Shown here: in pieces, positions 46,547-57,941 of the stretch
How the letters are laid out: each line of letters opens with the position of its first letter
Position numbering within the stretch: position 1 is the stretch's first letter
Assembly (NCBI GenBank): GCA_032622095.1
Contig: CP136065.1
Span: forward strand, 42,631,503 to 42,695,502
DNA: 64,000 bases
Source: Siphonodentalium dalli
Taxonomy: Eukaryota > Mollusca > Scaphopoda > Gadilida > Siphonodentaliidae
Direction: 5' to 3'
Translations under genes and position numbers: made by a program
Notes under the pieces: model-generated
The model's database searches: none
Seen by the model: the letters and a program-made list of their open reading frames with translations, nothing else
Told to the model about the DNA's origin: nothing

Positions 46547-49110
46547 GTACCGAACCTACACACCACACCAAACCTATACGGTCATCATGTACAAGAACAG
46601 CACCTACTCATCCACACCCAAACCTCTCCGGTCATCATATCCAGGTATCACACCTATACCCATCCACTCCCATATCACTCCGGTCATCTTGTCCAGGTAC
46701 TGCACCTACCGACCCACACCCAAACCTATCCGGTCATCATATCCAGGTATCACACCTATACCCATCCACTCCCATATCACTCCGGTCATCTTGTCCAGGT
46801 ACTGCACCTACCGACCCACACCCAAACCTATCCGGTCATCATATCCAGGTATCACACCTATACCCATCCACTCCCATATCACTCCGGTCATCTTGTCCAG
46901 GTACTGCACCTACCGACCCACACCCAAACCTATCCGGTCATCATATCCAGGTATCACACCTATACCCATCCACTCCCATATCACTCCGGTCATCTTGTCC
47001 AGGTACTGCACCTACCGACCCACACCCAAACCTATCCGGTCATCATATCCAGGTATCACACCTATACCCATCCACTCCCATATCACTCCGGTCATCTTGT
47101 CCAGGTACTGCACCTACCGACCCACACCCAAACCTATCCGGTCATCATATCCAGGTATCACACCTATACCCATCCACTCCCATATCACTCCGGTCATCTT
47201 GTCCAGGTACTGCACCTACCGACCCACACCCAAACCTATCCGGTCATCATATCCAGGTATCACACCTATACCCATCCACTCCCATATCACTCCGGTCATC
47301 TTGTCCAGGTACTGCACCTACCGACCCACACCCAAACCTATCCGGTCATCATATCCAGGTATCACACCTATACCCATCCACTCCCATATCACTCCGGTCA
47401 TCTTGTCCAGGTACTGCACCTACCGACCCACACCCAAACCTCTCCGGTCATCATGTCAAGGTACCTCATCCATACCCGTCCACAATCAAACCGCTTCGGT
47501 CATCGTGTCCAGGTAACGCACCTATACCATACACACCAAAACATCTCCGGTCATCATATCTAGGTACCACACCTACTCATCCACACCCAAACCTCTCCGG
47601 CACCTATACCCATCCACACCCAAACCTCTCCGGTCATCATATCCAGGTATCATACCTATACCCATCCACTCCCATATCACTCCGGTCATCTTGTCCAGGT
47701 ACTGCAACTACCGACCCACATCCAAACCTCTCCGGTCATCATGTCAAGGTACCTCATCCATACCCGTCCACAATCAAACCGCTTCGGTCATCGTATCCAG
47801 GTAACGCACCTATACCATACACACCAAAACATCTCCGGTCATCATATCTAGGTACCACACCTACTCATCCACACCCAAACCTCTCCGGCACCTATACCCA
47901 TCCACACCCAAACCTCTCCGGTCATCATATCCAGGTATCATACCTATACCCATCCACTCCCATATCACTCCGGTCATCTTGTCCAGGTACTGCAACTACC
48001 GACCCACATCCAAACCTCTCCGGTCATCATGTCAAGGTACCTCATCCATACCCGTCCACAATCAAACCGCTTCGGTCATCGTGTCCAGGTAACGCACCTA
48101 TACCATACACACCAAAACATCTCCGGTCATCATATCTAGGTACCACACCTACTCATCCACACCCAAACCTCTCCGGCACATATACCCATCCACACCCAAA
48201 CCTATCCGGTCATCATATCCAGGTATCACACCTATACCCATCCACTCCCATATCACTCCGGTCATCTTGTCCAGGTACTGCACCTACCGACCCACACCCA
48301 AACCTCTCCGGTCATCATATCCAGGTATCACACCTATACCCATCCACTCCCATATCACTCCGGTCATCTTGTCCAGGTACTGCACCTACCGACCCACATC
48401 CAAACCTCTCCGGTCATCATGTCAAGGTACCTCACCCATACCCGTCCACAATCAAACCGCTTCGGTCATCTTGTCCAGGTACTGCACCTACCGACCCACA
48501 TCCAAACCTCTCCGGTCATCATGTCAAGGTACCTCATCCATACCCGTCCACAATCAAACCGCTTCGGTCATCATGTCCAGGTAACGCACCTATACCATAC
48601 ACACCAAAACATCTCCGGTCATCATATCTAGGTACCACACCTACTCGTCCAAACCCAAACCTCTCCGGCACCTATACCCATCCACACCCAAACCTCTCCG
48701 GTGCCTATACCTATTCAAAACCAAACCTCTCCGGCCATCATGTTTCAGGTACCGCATATTATCATCCACACCCAAACCTCTACGGTCATCATGTCCAGGT
48801 ACCACACCTACTCGTCCACATCTAAACCTCTCCGGTCATCGTGTCCAGGTACCACGCCTATACCCATCCATACCCAAACAACTTCGGTCATCATGTCCAG
48901 GTACCGCACCTACTCGTCCACACCCAAACCTCTCCGGCACCTATACCCGTCCACACCAAACATCTCCGGCACATATACCTATTCACAACCAAACCTCTCC
49001 GGCCATCATGTCCAGGTACCGCACCTATACCCAGCCATGCCCAACCCTCTCCGGTCATCATGTCCAGGTACCGCACCTATACTCATCCACACCCAGTCCT
49101 CTTCGACCGA
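46547..49110. repeat. 51/102-bp donor-bearing minisatellite, copy 2 and extension
   Basis: The first 1.6 kb equals copy 1. From about 48177 it diverges into additional composite units, many with TGTCCAGGTAC and CACACCCAAACCTCTCCGG, to about 49110. The minus-strand frames here and in copy 1 are shadows. Confidence 0.93.
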
Positions 49111-49700
49111 CAGTATCGTCCGCCTCGCTGTCTAAATAGCAATGTTCTATGATATATGTAGAATACATCGCGGATGGATATGAATGCATATTAATTATTT
49201 AATTTCCACTGAACAGCAAATATAGCCTCACGGCAAATATATGACCTCCATAACATACATTTTAAATAAAGAAATAGGCTTCACAACGTCAGTGCGACTT
49301 TTACATGTTCACTTCCCATTTAAAAGCTATGTTTCCCTGATTCCACTGACGTAGTGCAAGTTCATGCTGAACAGAGTGAACAACCAAACCGAGATAGTCA
49401 ATTGCTTAAATACTCCGTATCCAGGTAATGTGTAAACGATTGACCCCAAATAAATCATTAAAATGGCTAAAAATGCCCTATCCGATTTGACACAAAATCT
49501 GATTATATGTTCTAAACCAATTTTCCGATTACTATTTAAAAGAAAACTGAAGAAAAAAAACCTTTAAATAAATTATTATCATTCATGTAGCACATCCACG
49601 TTCGCCCTGCACCAAAGGATGGAGGGAATTATTGTCATGGTGCCCAAAGTGAGATGGTCAAGTGGTGCTTGAATATTCCGTGTCCAAGTGGAATATTGAC
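49111..49700 (+). pseudogene. Decayed third TSR segment with two B-exon remnants
   Basis: Diverged copy of the 40921-41800 block (GTTCTATGATATATG, CATATTAATTATTTAATTT, CATGCTGAACAGAGTG). After GAACAGAGTG about 405 bp present in the intact copies are missing, removing the acceptor and first two thirds of a B exon. What remains (about 49381-49424) reads NQTEIVNCLNTPYP with its donor GTAATG kept, but the last Cys codon is changed (CCGTATCCAG). A second 3' remnant at about 49603-49690 (CGCCCTGCACCAAAGGATGG..ATTCCGTGTCCAAG) has lost its GT donor. Neither can be a functional TSR exon. Confidence 0.8.
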
Positions 49701-50890
49701 TCCAAATCAATCATTATAAGTATATTGTGGAGCGCAAACCACCAGGTGGCTTTAAGGGTCAGATGCACGTTTCGCCAATATGTCCTGGTATTTCTAAATG
49801 GATTTTCTCAAAATCTGTCTGGAATGTATTTGTGAAATTTGGTACAAGCGATTATTGTATAGAGTGTTTAAGAACAATCGAATAATCAGTTATTATAAAC
49901 TCCTTTACTCTACTTTTATGGCATGGAAAATATTTAAAATTTCACCGTTTTCAGGTACCAAAACTTCTGTAAATTAGATTTGTTGCAAAGTGCAGTCCAT
50001 ATATCCGTGATATCATATCTGAAGATCACGAGAGGAGACTTAATTTTTCTTGATTCATGAAATGTTATGATTATTTTCACTTAGAAAGACAACTACCCAC
50101 AAATAATTTTCTATATTTGAATATTTTCATGTCATTCATGTTCAATGAAAAATTGAGCCGAGATGAGTTCTGGGTCATGGATTCATAACCAAGTTAAAGC
50201 TGACCACCATATCTCTTAACACTGTGGTCTAATTTCCAGTTGATCGTGCACTGCTTGAGTGGACACACTACATATCAACATTTGTTTTCATTGGGCTGGA
50301 ATATTTGCGACTGCTTTATACTTCATTATAATATATGGGGGTATGACAATATATGATGCAATTAAAAATATAACTCCACATAATGATACAAATGAAGCCT
50401 CCTCTTATGGAACCAAGACAATAAACTGTTTGGTGATTGGAATGTTGTGTGAAACTATTAATTATTCTAGCAGTTCTTGGCACTCATGTTGACAACAAAG
50501 AAAATAATATTTTCAACCTCTCAAGTGTATTAATATCCATTGTTGTTATCACCTCTTAATACTTGCTCAGATTCTGCAAACAATGAAGATGATGATATCT
50601 GAGTATCAAGATGTATCGCCTGATAGATCCAGAGCAATACTTTGTTGAATATCTCTAGCCATATTCGGCTGTATTTATGCAAAACGTGCTTCTCCATCTT
50701 AATATTAGTGATCATTATATGACACTATATATAGAGCGAGATACATGGTATAAATTTCAAAAACTGTGTTTGTAATTGTAACTAATGCTGTTGAAACCTA
50801 AGAGTTGAAAGAAAATTTTGGCTTTCGGGAAAACTTTCTTGATTCGCGACACACTGTTCGAAATCTTTGTTCCTAGCTTTTTCTGAATAT
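49701..50890. other. No supported gene; 3' side of TSR locus
   Basis: A possible acceptor TAATTTCCAG (to 50239) is followed in phase 1 by about 30 codons to a stop at about 50330. That could be a terminal exon, but no conserved feature supports it. No other terminal exon is visible. Confidence 0.35.
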
Positions 50891-50904
50891 CCGGGAGGGA
50901 GTTG

Positions 50905-51274
50905 CCCTATTTAATTGATTCCATCCCTTCTTTGATGTCAATGAAACCGATATTAATTGGGATCTGTTCCAAGGTTTTACTCGTATTGTGCGTTGCAAAA
51001 TTTATGACATTATTGAGTGAAAAGTCTGAGAAAATTTCCAAATCCACATTAAGGTGTAGCGAGTCAACTAATTTTCTAATGGTGCCATCCGACAAAGTAA
51101 GAGATTTTTTGCTAATAGAGAGTTTGGCACTGTTTGCATAAAACTTAGCTGCCAATTAAACTGCGGGAGGTATTTTACTAGCAATTGATGCAAAAGGTCA
51201 GGATGCGTTCGGAGATTTGCTATTTGTTTCGCCTTTGGAAGAGGAGATTTCCTCTTGAGGACACCCTTGCTCAT
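50905..51274 (-). pseudogene. Unrecognised frameshifted coding remnant
   Basis: Two minus-strand frames overlap and join with one frameshift near 51155: MSKGVLKRKSPLPKAKQIAN.. (51274 downward) and AAKFYANSAKLSISKKSLTL.. to EGMESIK with a stop at 50907. The joined reading has a protein-like mix (charged N-terminus, amphipathic Leu/Lys segments, TIRKLVDSLHLNVDLEIF). Open codons continue after the stop (GNSLPDIQKKLGTKISNSVS), as in a degraded gene or a transposon protein. I do not recognise the family, and chance cannot be excluded. Confidence 0.3.
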
Positions 51275-51289
51275 AGTCTCTCAGGTATA

Positions 51290-51530
51290 TATAGTAAACA
51301 TATAGACCTCACAAAAATACACTCCAGACTTGCATATACACCTCACACATGACAATTAGCTACTCGCTGTATATGCATAAACCACATTCGTGATCATAGT
51401 CACTACTTGTATACCATTAATTTTGTCATACTGTCATTCCCTGTATACATATTGGCCACGCCATGACCATATAGTTACCAAAGATATACCTCAATATACA
51501 ATACAGGTGTAAACACACATATACACACAA

Positions 51531-51580
<50 letters not shown>

Positions 51581-51975
51581 CCATACAATTACCACTCCCT
51601 ATTTATTCATACACCACATCGATTGCCATAAGCAAACACATGTATACATATACACCCACACATGACAATGCAGCCACTCTATGTACACGTGTACATCCCA
51701 CACATGACAATACAGTCACTACATATATAAATAAACAACATACATATGGAGAATGTAGCTACTCTCATTATACCCATAAACCACTTCAATGACCATGCAG
51801 CCACTCCCTGTATACATATTCACATCACACGTGACCATAAGCTACTCCGTATATACCTACCCCACCATGGACACACCATCCAAGGCCATATAGTCACACA
51901 TTGTCTTAATATTCACATCAGGCATGCATACAATGACTTCATGTATACCTACTTACCTCACCGATGACCGTACAA
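51290..51975. repeat. Diverged ~50-60-bp repeats with CA/TA microsatellite
   Basis: CACACATGACAAT..AGCCACTC..TGTATACATAT-like units recur loosely across the stretch. An (AC)n run followed by (AT)n lies at about 51527-51581. Confidence 0.65.
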
Positions 51976-52850
51976 TAAAGATACATACACACTGTATTAA
52001 GTTGATCAATGTTGATGGTAATTGGCCATAATAGCCACATAATACGACCCCTCTCAGTTCCTTTTCAACGTTCTGCCCATTTCCGTTCAAAAACAAAAAA
52101 AGTTTTCGGCAAAATCCATACTGCATCCCTTAAAATAAATTTGTCATGTACTGGGATAACCAGAATAGAACATGTAGTTGATTAAGTAGCATGTTTAATA
52201 ACCAAGTGAGTCACAATCTGCTACCTTTTCGGAACAGCAGAGAATAATGGTCGGAATTATGTGACAAATCAAATGTTTACAAATTTGGTTGCCATTTTGC
52301 AAGCCATCTTGAGAAATTTGGTCTAAAACACCCCAGTTTGACGCATTTAACACACATAAACACCTTTGATGCGAAAGATAGTTCTATCTTACTTTAAAAA
52401 ATGGTTCAAATCCGAACAGTGAAATTTTTGCCGATTTTTTTGTGATAGAAAAAATTGAATACATCTGGTAATTTCAGTGGTTAAAATAGTAACAATTAAA
52501 CAAGTTGCATCAGGGTTGTTAGCATTCGATGCATATAAGACACAATAGTCAATTGCGTACATCAACCACAACTTGTAAGCGGTTGCGACAATATTTACCA
52601 TTTTCCATATTTTAGCCGCCATGTTGAGCCAAAGTGATACTTTTGGTATAATTGAGTAGGAATATCCATAAGAAATAGAATGCATCACTTACATTGCACA
52701 GTTCTCATTTCTTAATGAAATATGACTAGAATCCCAATGGTGATATTTGTGTGAAATGTTATACCGCATTCTGTAAAATCAATTTTTGGAGTGATCGGAA
52801 GGGGTGGGGACCCCATGAATGGCATATTTCATTTCTCCAATGGTCAGTAA
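51976..52850. other. No gene recognised
   Basis: A 99-codon minus frame (52389-52688) has no recognisable domain. GGTTGCCATTTTGCAAGCCA and GCCGCCATGTTGAG are dispersed-repeat-like phrases. Confidence 0.4.
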
Positions 52851-52854
52851 CATG

Positions 52855-52990
52855 CTCGAAGCGAGAGACTCCCGAGGCGAGAGATGTTTAGGTAAGAAAC
52901 TCGTGCGCTAACGCGCACTCGTTTCTTACCGACGTCTCTCGCGCGCTAACGCGCACTCGTTTCTAACCGACGTCTCTCGCCTCTCGTGAA
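52855..52990. repeat. Nested GC-rich palindromes
   Basis: GGTAAGAAACTCGTGCGC, spacer TAAC, GCGCACTCGTTTCTTACC at 52891-52930 (18-bp arms, two mismatches). A second GCGCGCTAACGCGC and the outer GCGAGAGA..TCTCTCGC arms are nested around it. GCGCACTCGTTTCT and GACGTCTCTCGC each occur twice. Confidence 0.85.
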
Positions 52991-53084
52991 TTATTTAACG
53001 TAATTCTCGGAACCAATTGATTACTCTCTATATATACATTATTTACAAAAGAGTTGTCATTATATACATTCTCCTCGTCAACAT

Positions 53085-53231
53085 CATCAACGTCATTATA
53101 TTTGTCATCACCATCGTCAGCATCATCAACATCATCATCGTCGTTGTCGTCGTCGTAATCATCTCCATCATCATGATCATCATCGTCATCATCGTTATCA
53201 TCATCGTGATCGTAATCATCATCATCATCGT

Positions 53232-53262
<31 letters not shown>

Positions 53263-53455
53263 GTAATCATCATCATTATCATCCATCACCGTAATCATGA
53301 TCATCGTAATCATCATCATCTTCATCGTAATAATCATCATCGTAATCATCATCATCGTAATTATCTTCATCATCATCATCGTAATCATCATCATCGTAAT
53401 CATCATCATCATCATCGTAATTATCTTCATCATCATCATCATCATCATCGTAATC

Positions 53456-53494
<39 letters not shown>

Positions 53495-53680
53495 GTAATC
53501 ATCATCATCGTAATCATCATCATCATCGTAATTATCTTCATCATCGTAATCATCATCGTAATCATCATCATCGTTTTTCATCATCGTAATCATTATTATC
53601 GTCAACATGGGCATCGCCTTCATCATCATTGCCATCATCATCATAGTTATCTTCATCGTCATATCTCTCGTCCTACTTAC
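53085..53680. repeat. (ATC)n / (ATCATCGTA)n microsatellite
   Basis: Nearly 600 bp of CATCAT with regular CGTAATCAT interruptions. It generates open frames on both strands (poly Met/Thr, poly Asp/Tyr, poly Ile, poly His/Asn) that are artefacts. Confidence 0.97.
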
Positions 53681-53684
53681 CCAT

Positions 53685-54535
53685 ATAAAAATGTACCTGG
53701 GTAAATCCACCCAGGTTTTTTGGGCCGAAACCCAGGTAAAAATATATCTACCAAGACATCCACCAACCATCAAGACCCCGCGAAACCTGGGTTTTACCAT
53801 GATTTACCCACCTGAAACTGGATAAAAACCCTGGTATGGGTAAACCTGGGTGTAATTACCCAGGTGACCACACCCAGGTGTACCCTACCTGGGTGTTTCC
53901 CACCCAGGTCTACCCTGGTGTTTCCTACCTGGGTGTTTCCCCACCCAGGTGTACCATGGTGTTATTTACCCAGGTGTACCCTGGTGTTTCCTACCTGGGT
54001 GTTTCCCATCCAGGTTACCTTGGTGTTATTCACCCAGGTGTACCCTGGTGTTTCCTACCTGGGTGTTTCCCACCCAGGTGTACCTTGGTGTTATTCACCC
54101 AGGTGTACCCTGGTGTTTCCTACCTGGGTGTTTCCCACCCAGGTGTACCTTGGTGTTATTCACCCAGGTGTACCCTGGTGTTTCCTACCTGGGTGTTCCC
54201 CACCCAGGTGTACCTTGATGTTTCCAACCCAGGTATACCTTGGTGTTTTTTTTTTACGCCGGTGTACCTTGGTGTTTTCTTACCCAGGTGGATTTCCCAT
54301 TGAGATGCACCTGGGTTAGAAAACCCCAAGGTACACCCAGGTAAGGAAACACCAAGGTACACCTGGGCAGGAAAACACCAAGGTACACCTGGGTAAGAAA
54401 ACACCAAGGTACACCTGGGTAAGAAAACACCAAGGTACACCTGGGTAAGAAAACACCAAGGTACACATGGGTAGGAAACACCAAGGAACACCTGGGTGAA
54501 TAACACCAAGGTACACCTGGGTGGGGATACCAAAG
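53685..54535. repeat. Head-to-head inverted minisatellite of CACCTG motifs
   Basis: Left block (to about 54295): ACCCAGGTGTACCTTGGTGT units of about 26 bp, organised in ~65-bp higher-order units with TACCTGGGTGTTTCC. Right block (54303-54535): the reverse complement, AAGGTACACCTGGGTAAGAA at a 26-bp step. Nearly every unit has CAGGTG/CACCTG (E-box). The blocks can pair as one long hairpin. Six long open frames on both strands are repeat artefacts. Confidence 0.95.
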
Positions 54536-54539
54536 TGAA

Positions 54540-55850
54540 ATGATGAGGATGGCAATGAAGTAGATTTTGATGGGATGCAGGGGTATTGTTATCAATGGAG
54601 TTGTTTTAGTATAATAGAACATTAAGGAAACTGATTGTGCAGCAATACAAGTTTATTCAAGGACAACAAACTAACTAAAGATAAAATACATGTATAGAAA
54701 CACATGTAATATATAAATATATAAACTCATTAAACTGCATGGGTTAAAACTTACTGACAACAAGAGTTGGGTTAAAATTTTGATTAAAAAACACTTGCAA
54801 AGTCCCTCTTCATACATGTATATGGTATGTTAGGCAAGTTACATGTACATGTAGTTGCAATGTATACTAGTACCGGTACATGACATACCGGTGGACACAA
54901 AAATCATTATTTTAGTTCCAATGTCATTTACCAGAATACATGTACATGTTGTACCTTGCAACTACATCTACAGTGAGGTAGTTTAGTCTCATTTAAACTT
55001 TCTAAATGGGTTTCTCCCTTTGAATGACATAAACTAATGTGAGTATACACATGAGCTGTGGTGTGAAATACACACCAAAAAATTATTTCTTAGTCTGAGG
55101 ACATGTTTCCTGTCATTATCTTACTGCTTACAAATATAGATTTGTAATAATGTGCTGTAATGCTCCAGAAATAGTAATATTTTGTCCTGGTTCATAAGAA
55201 CATATTATTTCTTAGTGTTAGAAGGACATGTTGTCTGATATTATTTGACTCATAAACCCCCAAATGTACATGTAAACAGAACATTCGGGAAAGAGACACA
55301 CCATCTTTATCCTGTTTTATATCAGTACTAAGTAGCAATATTGATCAGATAGCAAAATATGCTATAAATAGATTTCAGATGGTAGAGATTAAACAATCAC
55401 ATTAATTGCACCAACTCGAAACAGTTAACATACCCTGTAGAATACAGACTATGATCAAGGAGGGTGTCACACACACCCCCACCCCGCTTTGGTATGTGAT
55501 ATTCAAGCCATTTTCAGGTGGTATGCTATATACATGTACATACCCAATGTTATCTGGTACTAGGATTTCACACGGCAATATAACCGGCATTCACGATTCA
55601 GCAAAAAGGCTAGTATGCAGATATAATAGCAGAAAATTATATAAATTTTGAGTATTTTCCAGCTTAAACAGACCCAAGTGATATATTTTTATCTAATTCA
55701 GTCTAATGGCTCTTGATATGTTGATGTTTTGGATACTATTTCAGCAAATGTGAGAAAAAGTGGCTTCTTTGGGGCATCAGCTTGTCTGAAAAATATATCA
55801 AGGTCCCCTAAATCCGATACTACATTTCAGAACAATCCAACCAGTGTCCC
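54540..55850. other. No gene recognised
   Basis: AT-rich with several ACATGTACATGTA microsatellite patches (54840, 54940, 55540). Overlapping frames at 55402-55651 are not supported. Confidence 0.45.
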
Positions 55851-55854
55851 ATGA

Positions 55855-56115
55855 AATGGTGGATAATAAACTATCATACCAAATTTGATTCAGATTTGAT
55901 CACACAAACTAAAATTATGATGCGGAAACCAGAAATTAACACGATTCTAAGTCGAAAAAGGGCCATAACTCTCGCAAAAATGAGCGGAGCACACCTATAT
56001 TCGAACTTGACCTGTATTTTGGTATGATAAACTTACATACCACATTTGGTTCAGATATGATCACACAAACTGAAGTTATCATCCGGAAACCTACAATTTT
56101 CAAAGTTTAAATGTC
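55855..56115. repeat. Dispersed repeat with diverged internal duplication
   Basis: TTTGATCACACAAACTAAAA..GATGCGGAAACC and ATGATCACACAAACTGAAG..CATCCGGAAACC occur 162 bp apart around GGGCCATAACTCTCGCAAAA. I associate this wording with repeats common in molluscan genomes (memory only). Confidence 0.55.
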
Positions 56116-56120
56116 TATTA

Positions 56121-56508
56121 GGCGACACCAATTTTTAAGTCTGGTTTACGAACATGTGGGCTGATGTGGGGAGAAAAAAAGTAGATGCAGCAGGGGAAAA
56201 AAATAAAAATAAAAAAAATTGTCCCCCCCCAATTTATATCAAGTAAATCTTGAAATTTTACATAAATTTTACAAAAATTGTGAGAAAAAAACTTTTCGAA
56301 TGAAATTCTGAACCAAACAAGACATTTCTTGTCATGAAATACATGAAAATATGGATATGCAAATGATCATAAGCAGAACCGGATGCGACAGCACATGAAA
56401 ATCAGTACGCGTGTAAAAAAATTTGGGACAAAAAATAAAAAAAAAAATTCATGAAATGGAAAAAAAGTTGTAGGTGTTCGTAAACCGGACTTAAAAATTG
56501 GTGTCGCC
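56121..56508. mobile_element. Harbinger-like MITE, copy A
   Basis: The end GGCGACACCAATTTTTAAGT and its reverse at the right form ~30-bp TIRs. TTA duplicates flank both sides (56118-56120, 56509-56511). A GGC start plus a TWA duplication is characteristic of PIF/Harbinger. 388 bp, non-coding, with A- and T-rich blocks. An inverted-orientation relative is at 63348-63734. Confidence 0.88.
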
Positions 56509-56542
56509 TTATGTGTATATAACTCATATAGCTAACTATTAA

Positions 56543-57345
56543 AGGTGCTCAATCAGATTCGATGGTCCCCATATAATTAGATTCCAACAACAACATTTTT
56601 TTTAGAAATGCTGCTTCAGTAATATCAGAATCGATTAATTGCCCAAAAATAATGCTAACCACTGTCAACTACATGTATAGTATAAAATCGCCTGATACGT
56701 TATATTTATCAACATGCTGTTCGACGAAGTTTGACCTTATTATCAACACAAAGCCTCTTCATTTTAGAGTTATCCATCTTCATCCGCAATTTGGTCTGAG
56801 ACCGTCGGCTCGTCAAATTTTTCTGGGCCACTATTAAGTATCAATGGTGATAAATATAAAATTTTCAAAAATTTGATATCTAATAACTCTGAGCTTTGAT
56901 ACATGTAGGTGGGTCCCTCGACTTGATTAAAATATTTTTACCCCCCCCGATTCCATATACATGTATATGTAAATAGCAAATGAGGGGCACTTAATCGGAT
57001 TATGCATCTTTAAACTGTATTTGAATTTAAAGATCAATTTTTGAAATATACTATTTTTCACGATCAAGAATTAATAGTGGCCCACGGTCTCGGACCAAAT
57101 TTCAGATGAAGATGGATAACTCTAAAATCAAGAGGCTTTCTGTTGATAATAAGGCCAAATTTTGTAGAACAACATGTTGATAAATAACATATGTCAGGCA
57201 ATTGTATACTTTAGTTGACAGTGGTTAGCATTATTTTAGGGCAATTAATCAATTCTGATAACGTAACTGAAGCAGCCTTTCTAAATACAAATGTATGATG
57301 TTGGAATCTGATTATATGGGTATCATCGAACCGGATTGAGTACCT
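56543..57345. mobile_element. AGGTACTC-type foldback MITE with TTAA flanks
   Basis: Inverted arms of about 300 bp: AGGTGCTCAATCAGATTCGA..CAACA at the left and the mirrored ..AACCGGATTGAGTACCT at the right. Internal anchors AATGCTAACCACTGTCAACT and GAGTTATCCATCTTCATC are present in both arms. TTAA flanks both ends (56539-56542, 57346-57349). Non-coding. Superfamily unresolved: the TTAA duplication suggests piggyBac or Kolobok, but the terminus starts AGG. Confidence 0.85.
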
Positions 57346-57349
57346 TTAA

Positions 57350-57940
57350 AATGAACTGTATCCAGTATAAACATGTTAAACCTGATAATTAATTAGAGCA
57401 TGCAGTCCCTGTTGACATGCGGTATCCGCTGGTAATCTTACCACAGTAATATGTGTTAACTGTGATAACCAAGTTAATTGTTTTTACCACAAAAATTCTG
57501 AATTCTATCTAGACATTTTGAAACAATAAAAAAAAATTCTGGTGTGATTACAATGTCAACTTTAAAACAAAATTCATATAAACATCGCATGAAAAATACA
57601 GCCTAACTGCAAATGTGAGGTGGACCACATTCTGCGACGGTATAACTGACTGCGGTTGATCGCATGAACACGCCTGAATACTGCAGTAATACCCGAGTAA
57701 TATAAGGCGAGTTGATTAATTAAAGCATAGCTGTAATTTTACATGTATGTTCTATACACTTTGTTGGGAAAGAGAATATAGCTGTGCGACAATGTTAATC
57801 CTGATGAGCTAAGTTAGAAATTTTTCAATCGAAACCTCATAAAAAAAAATTTAAATTCAGTTCTCAATTTTCGAACACTTCTAGGAAATTGTTCAAAAAT
57901 ATTGTTAAAAGATGCCCATTCGATTTGACACTGTAAATAT
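57350..57940. other. No gene recognised
   Basis: Contains GAGTTGATTAATTAAAGCAT..GCTGTAAT near 57710, apparently a relic of the right end of the Tc1-like MITE found at 58497 and 60164. Confidence 0.45.
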
Positions 57941-57941
57941 A

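Larger units (their letters stand above)
40639..48176 (+). repeat. 3,759-bp tandem segmental duplication
   Basis: Copy 1 (about 40639-44417) and copy 2 (about 44398-48176) have the same content at a constant 3,759-bp offset. Wherever I compared them line by line, and in all translated frames, they were identical. Each copy holds the end of a donor minisatellite, a B-type TSR exon, a 39-bp array, an A-type TSR exon and a long 51/102-bp minisatellite. Both junctions fall inside the minisatellite, so unequal exchange between minisatellite blocks is the simplest origin. Complete identity means a very recent event, gene conversion or an assembly duplication. Confidence 0.93.

Noticed and set aside
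46378-48825. 815-codon open frame as a coding exon
   Set aside because: Same reason as the 692-codon frame: TSR exon followed by donor-bearing minisatellite.
50259-50492. 77-codon frame with a membrane-helix-like stretch after the TSR exons, as a transmembrane terminal exon
   Set aside because: Its frame has stops at 50241 and 50256 just after the only plausible acceptor. It would need a phase-2 junction, whereas all TSR exons end in phase 1.
52963-53800. Asp-rich, Met-rich, Ile-rich and His-rich open frames up to 202 codons
   Set aside because: All are translations of the (ATC)n microsatellite on either strand.
53836-54622. Six overlapping frames of 79-155 codons rich in YPGVSYLGV-type repeats
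   Set aside because: Produced by the inverted CACCTG minisatellite on both strands; no non-repeat sequence is included.
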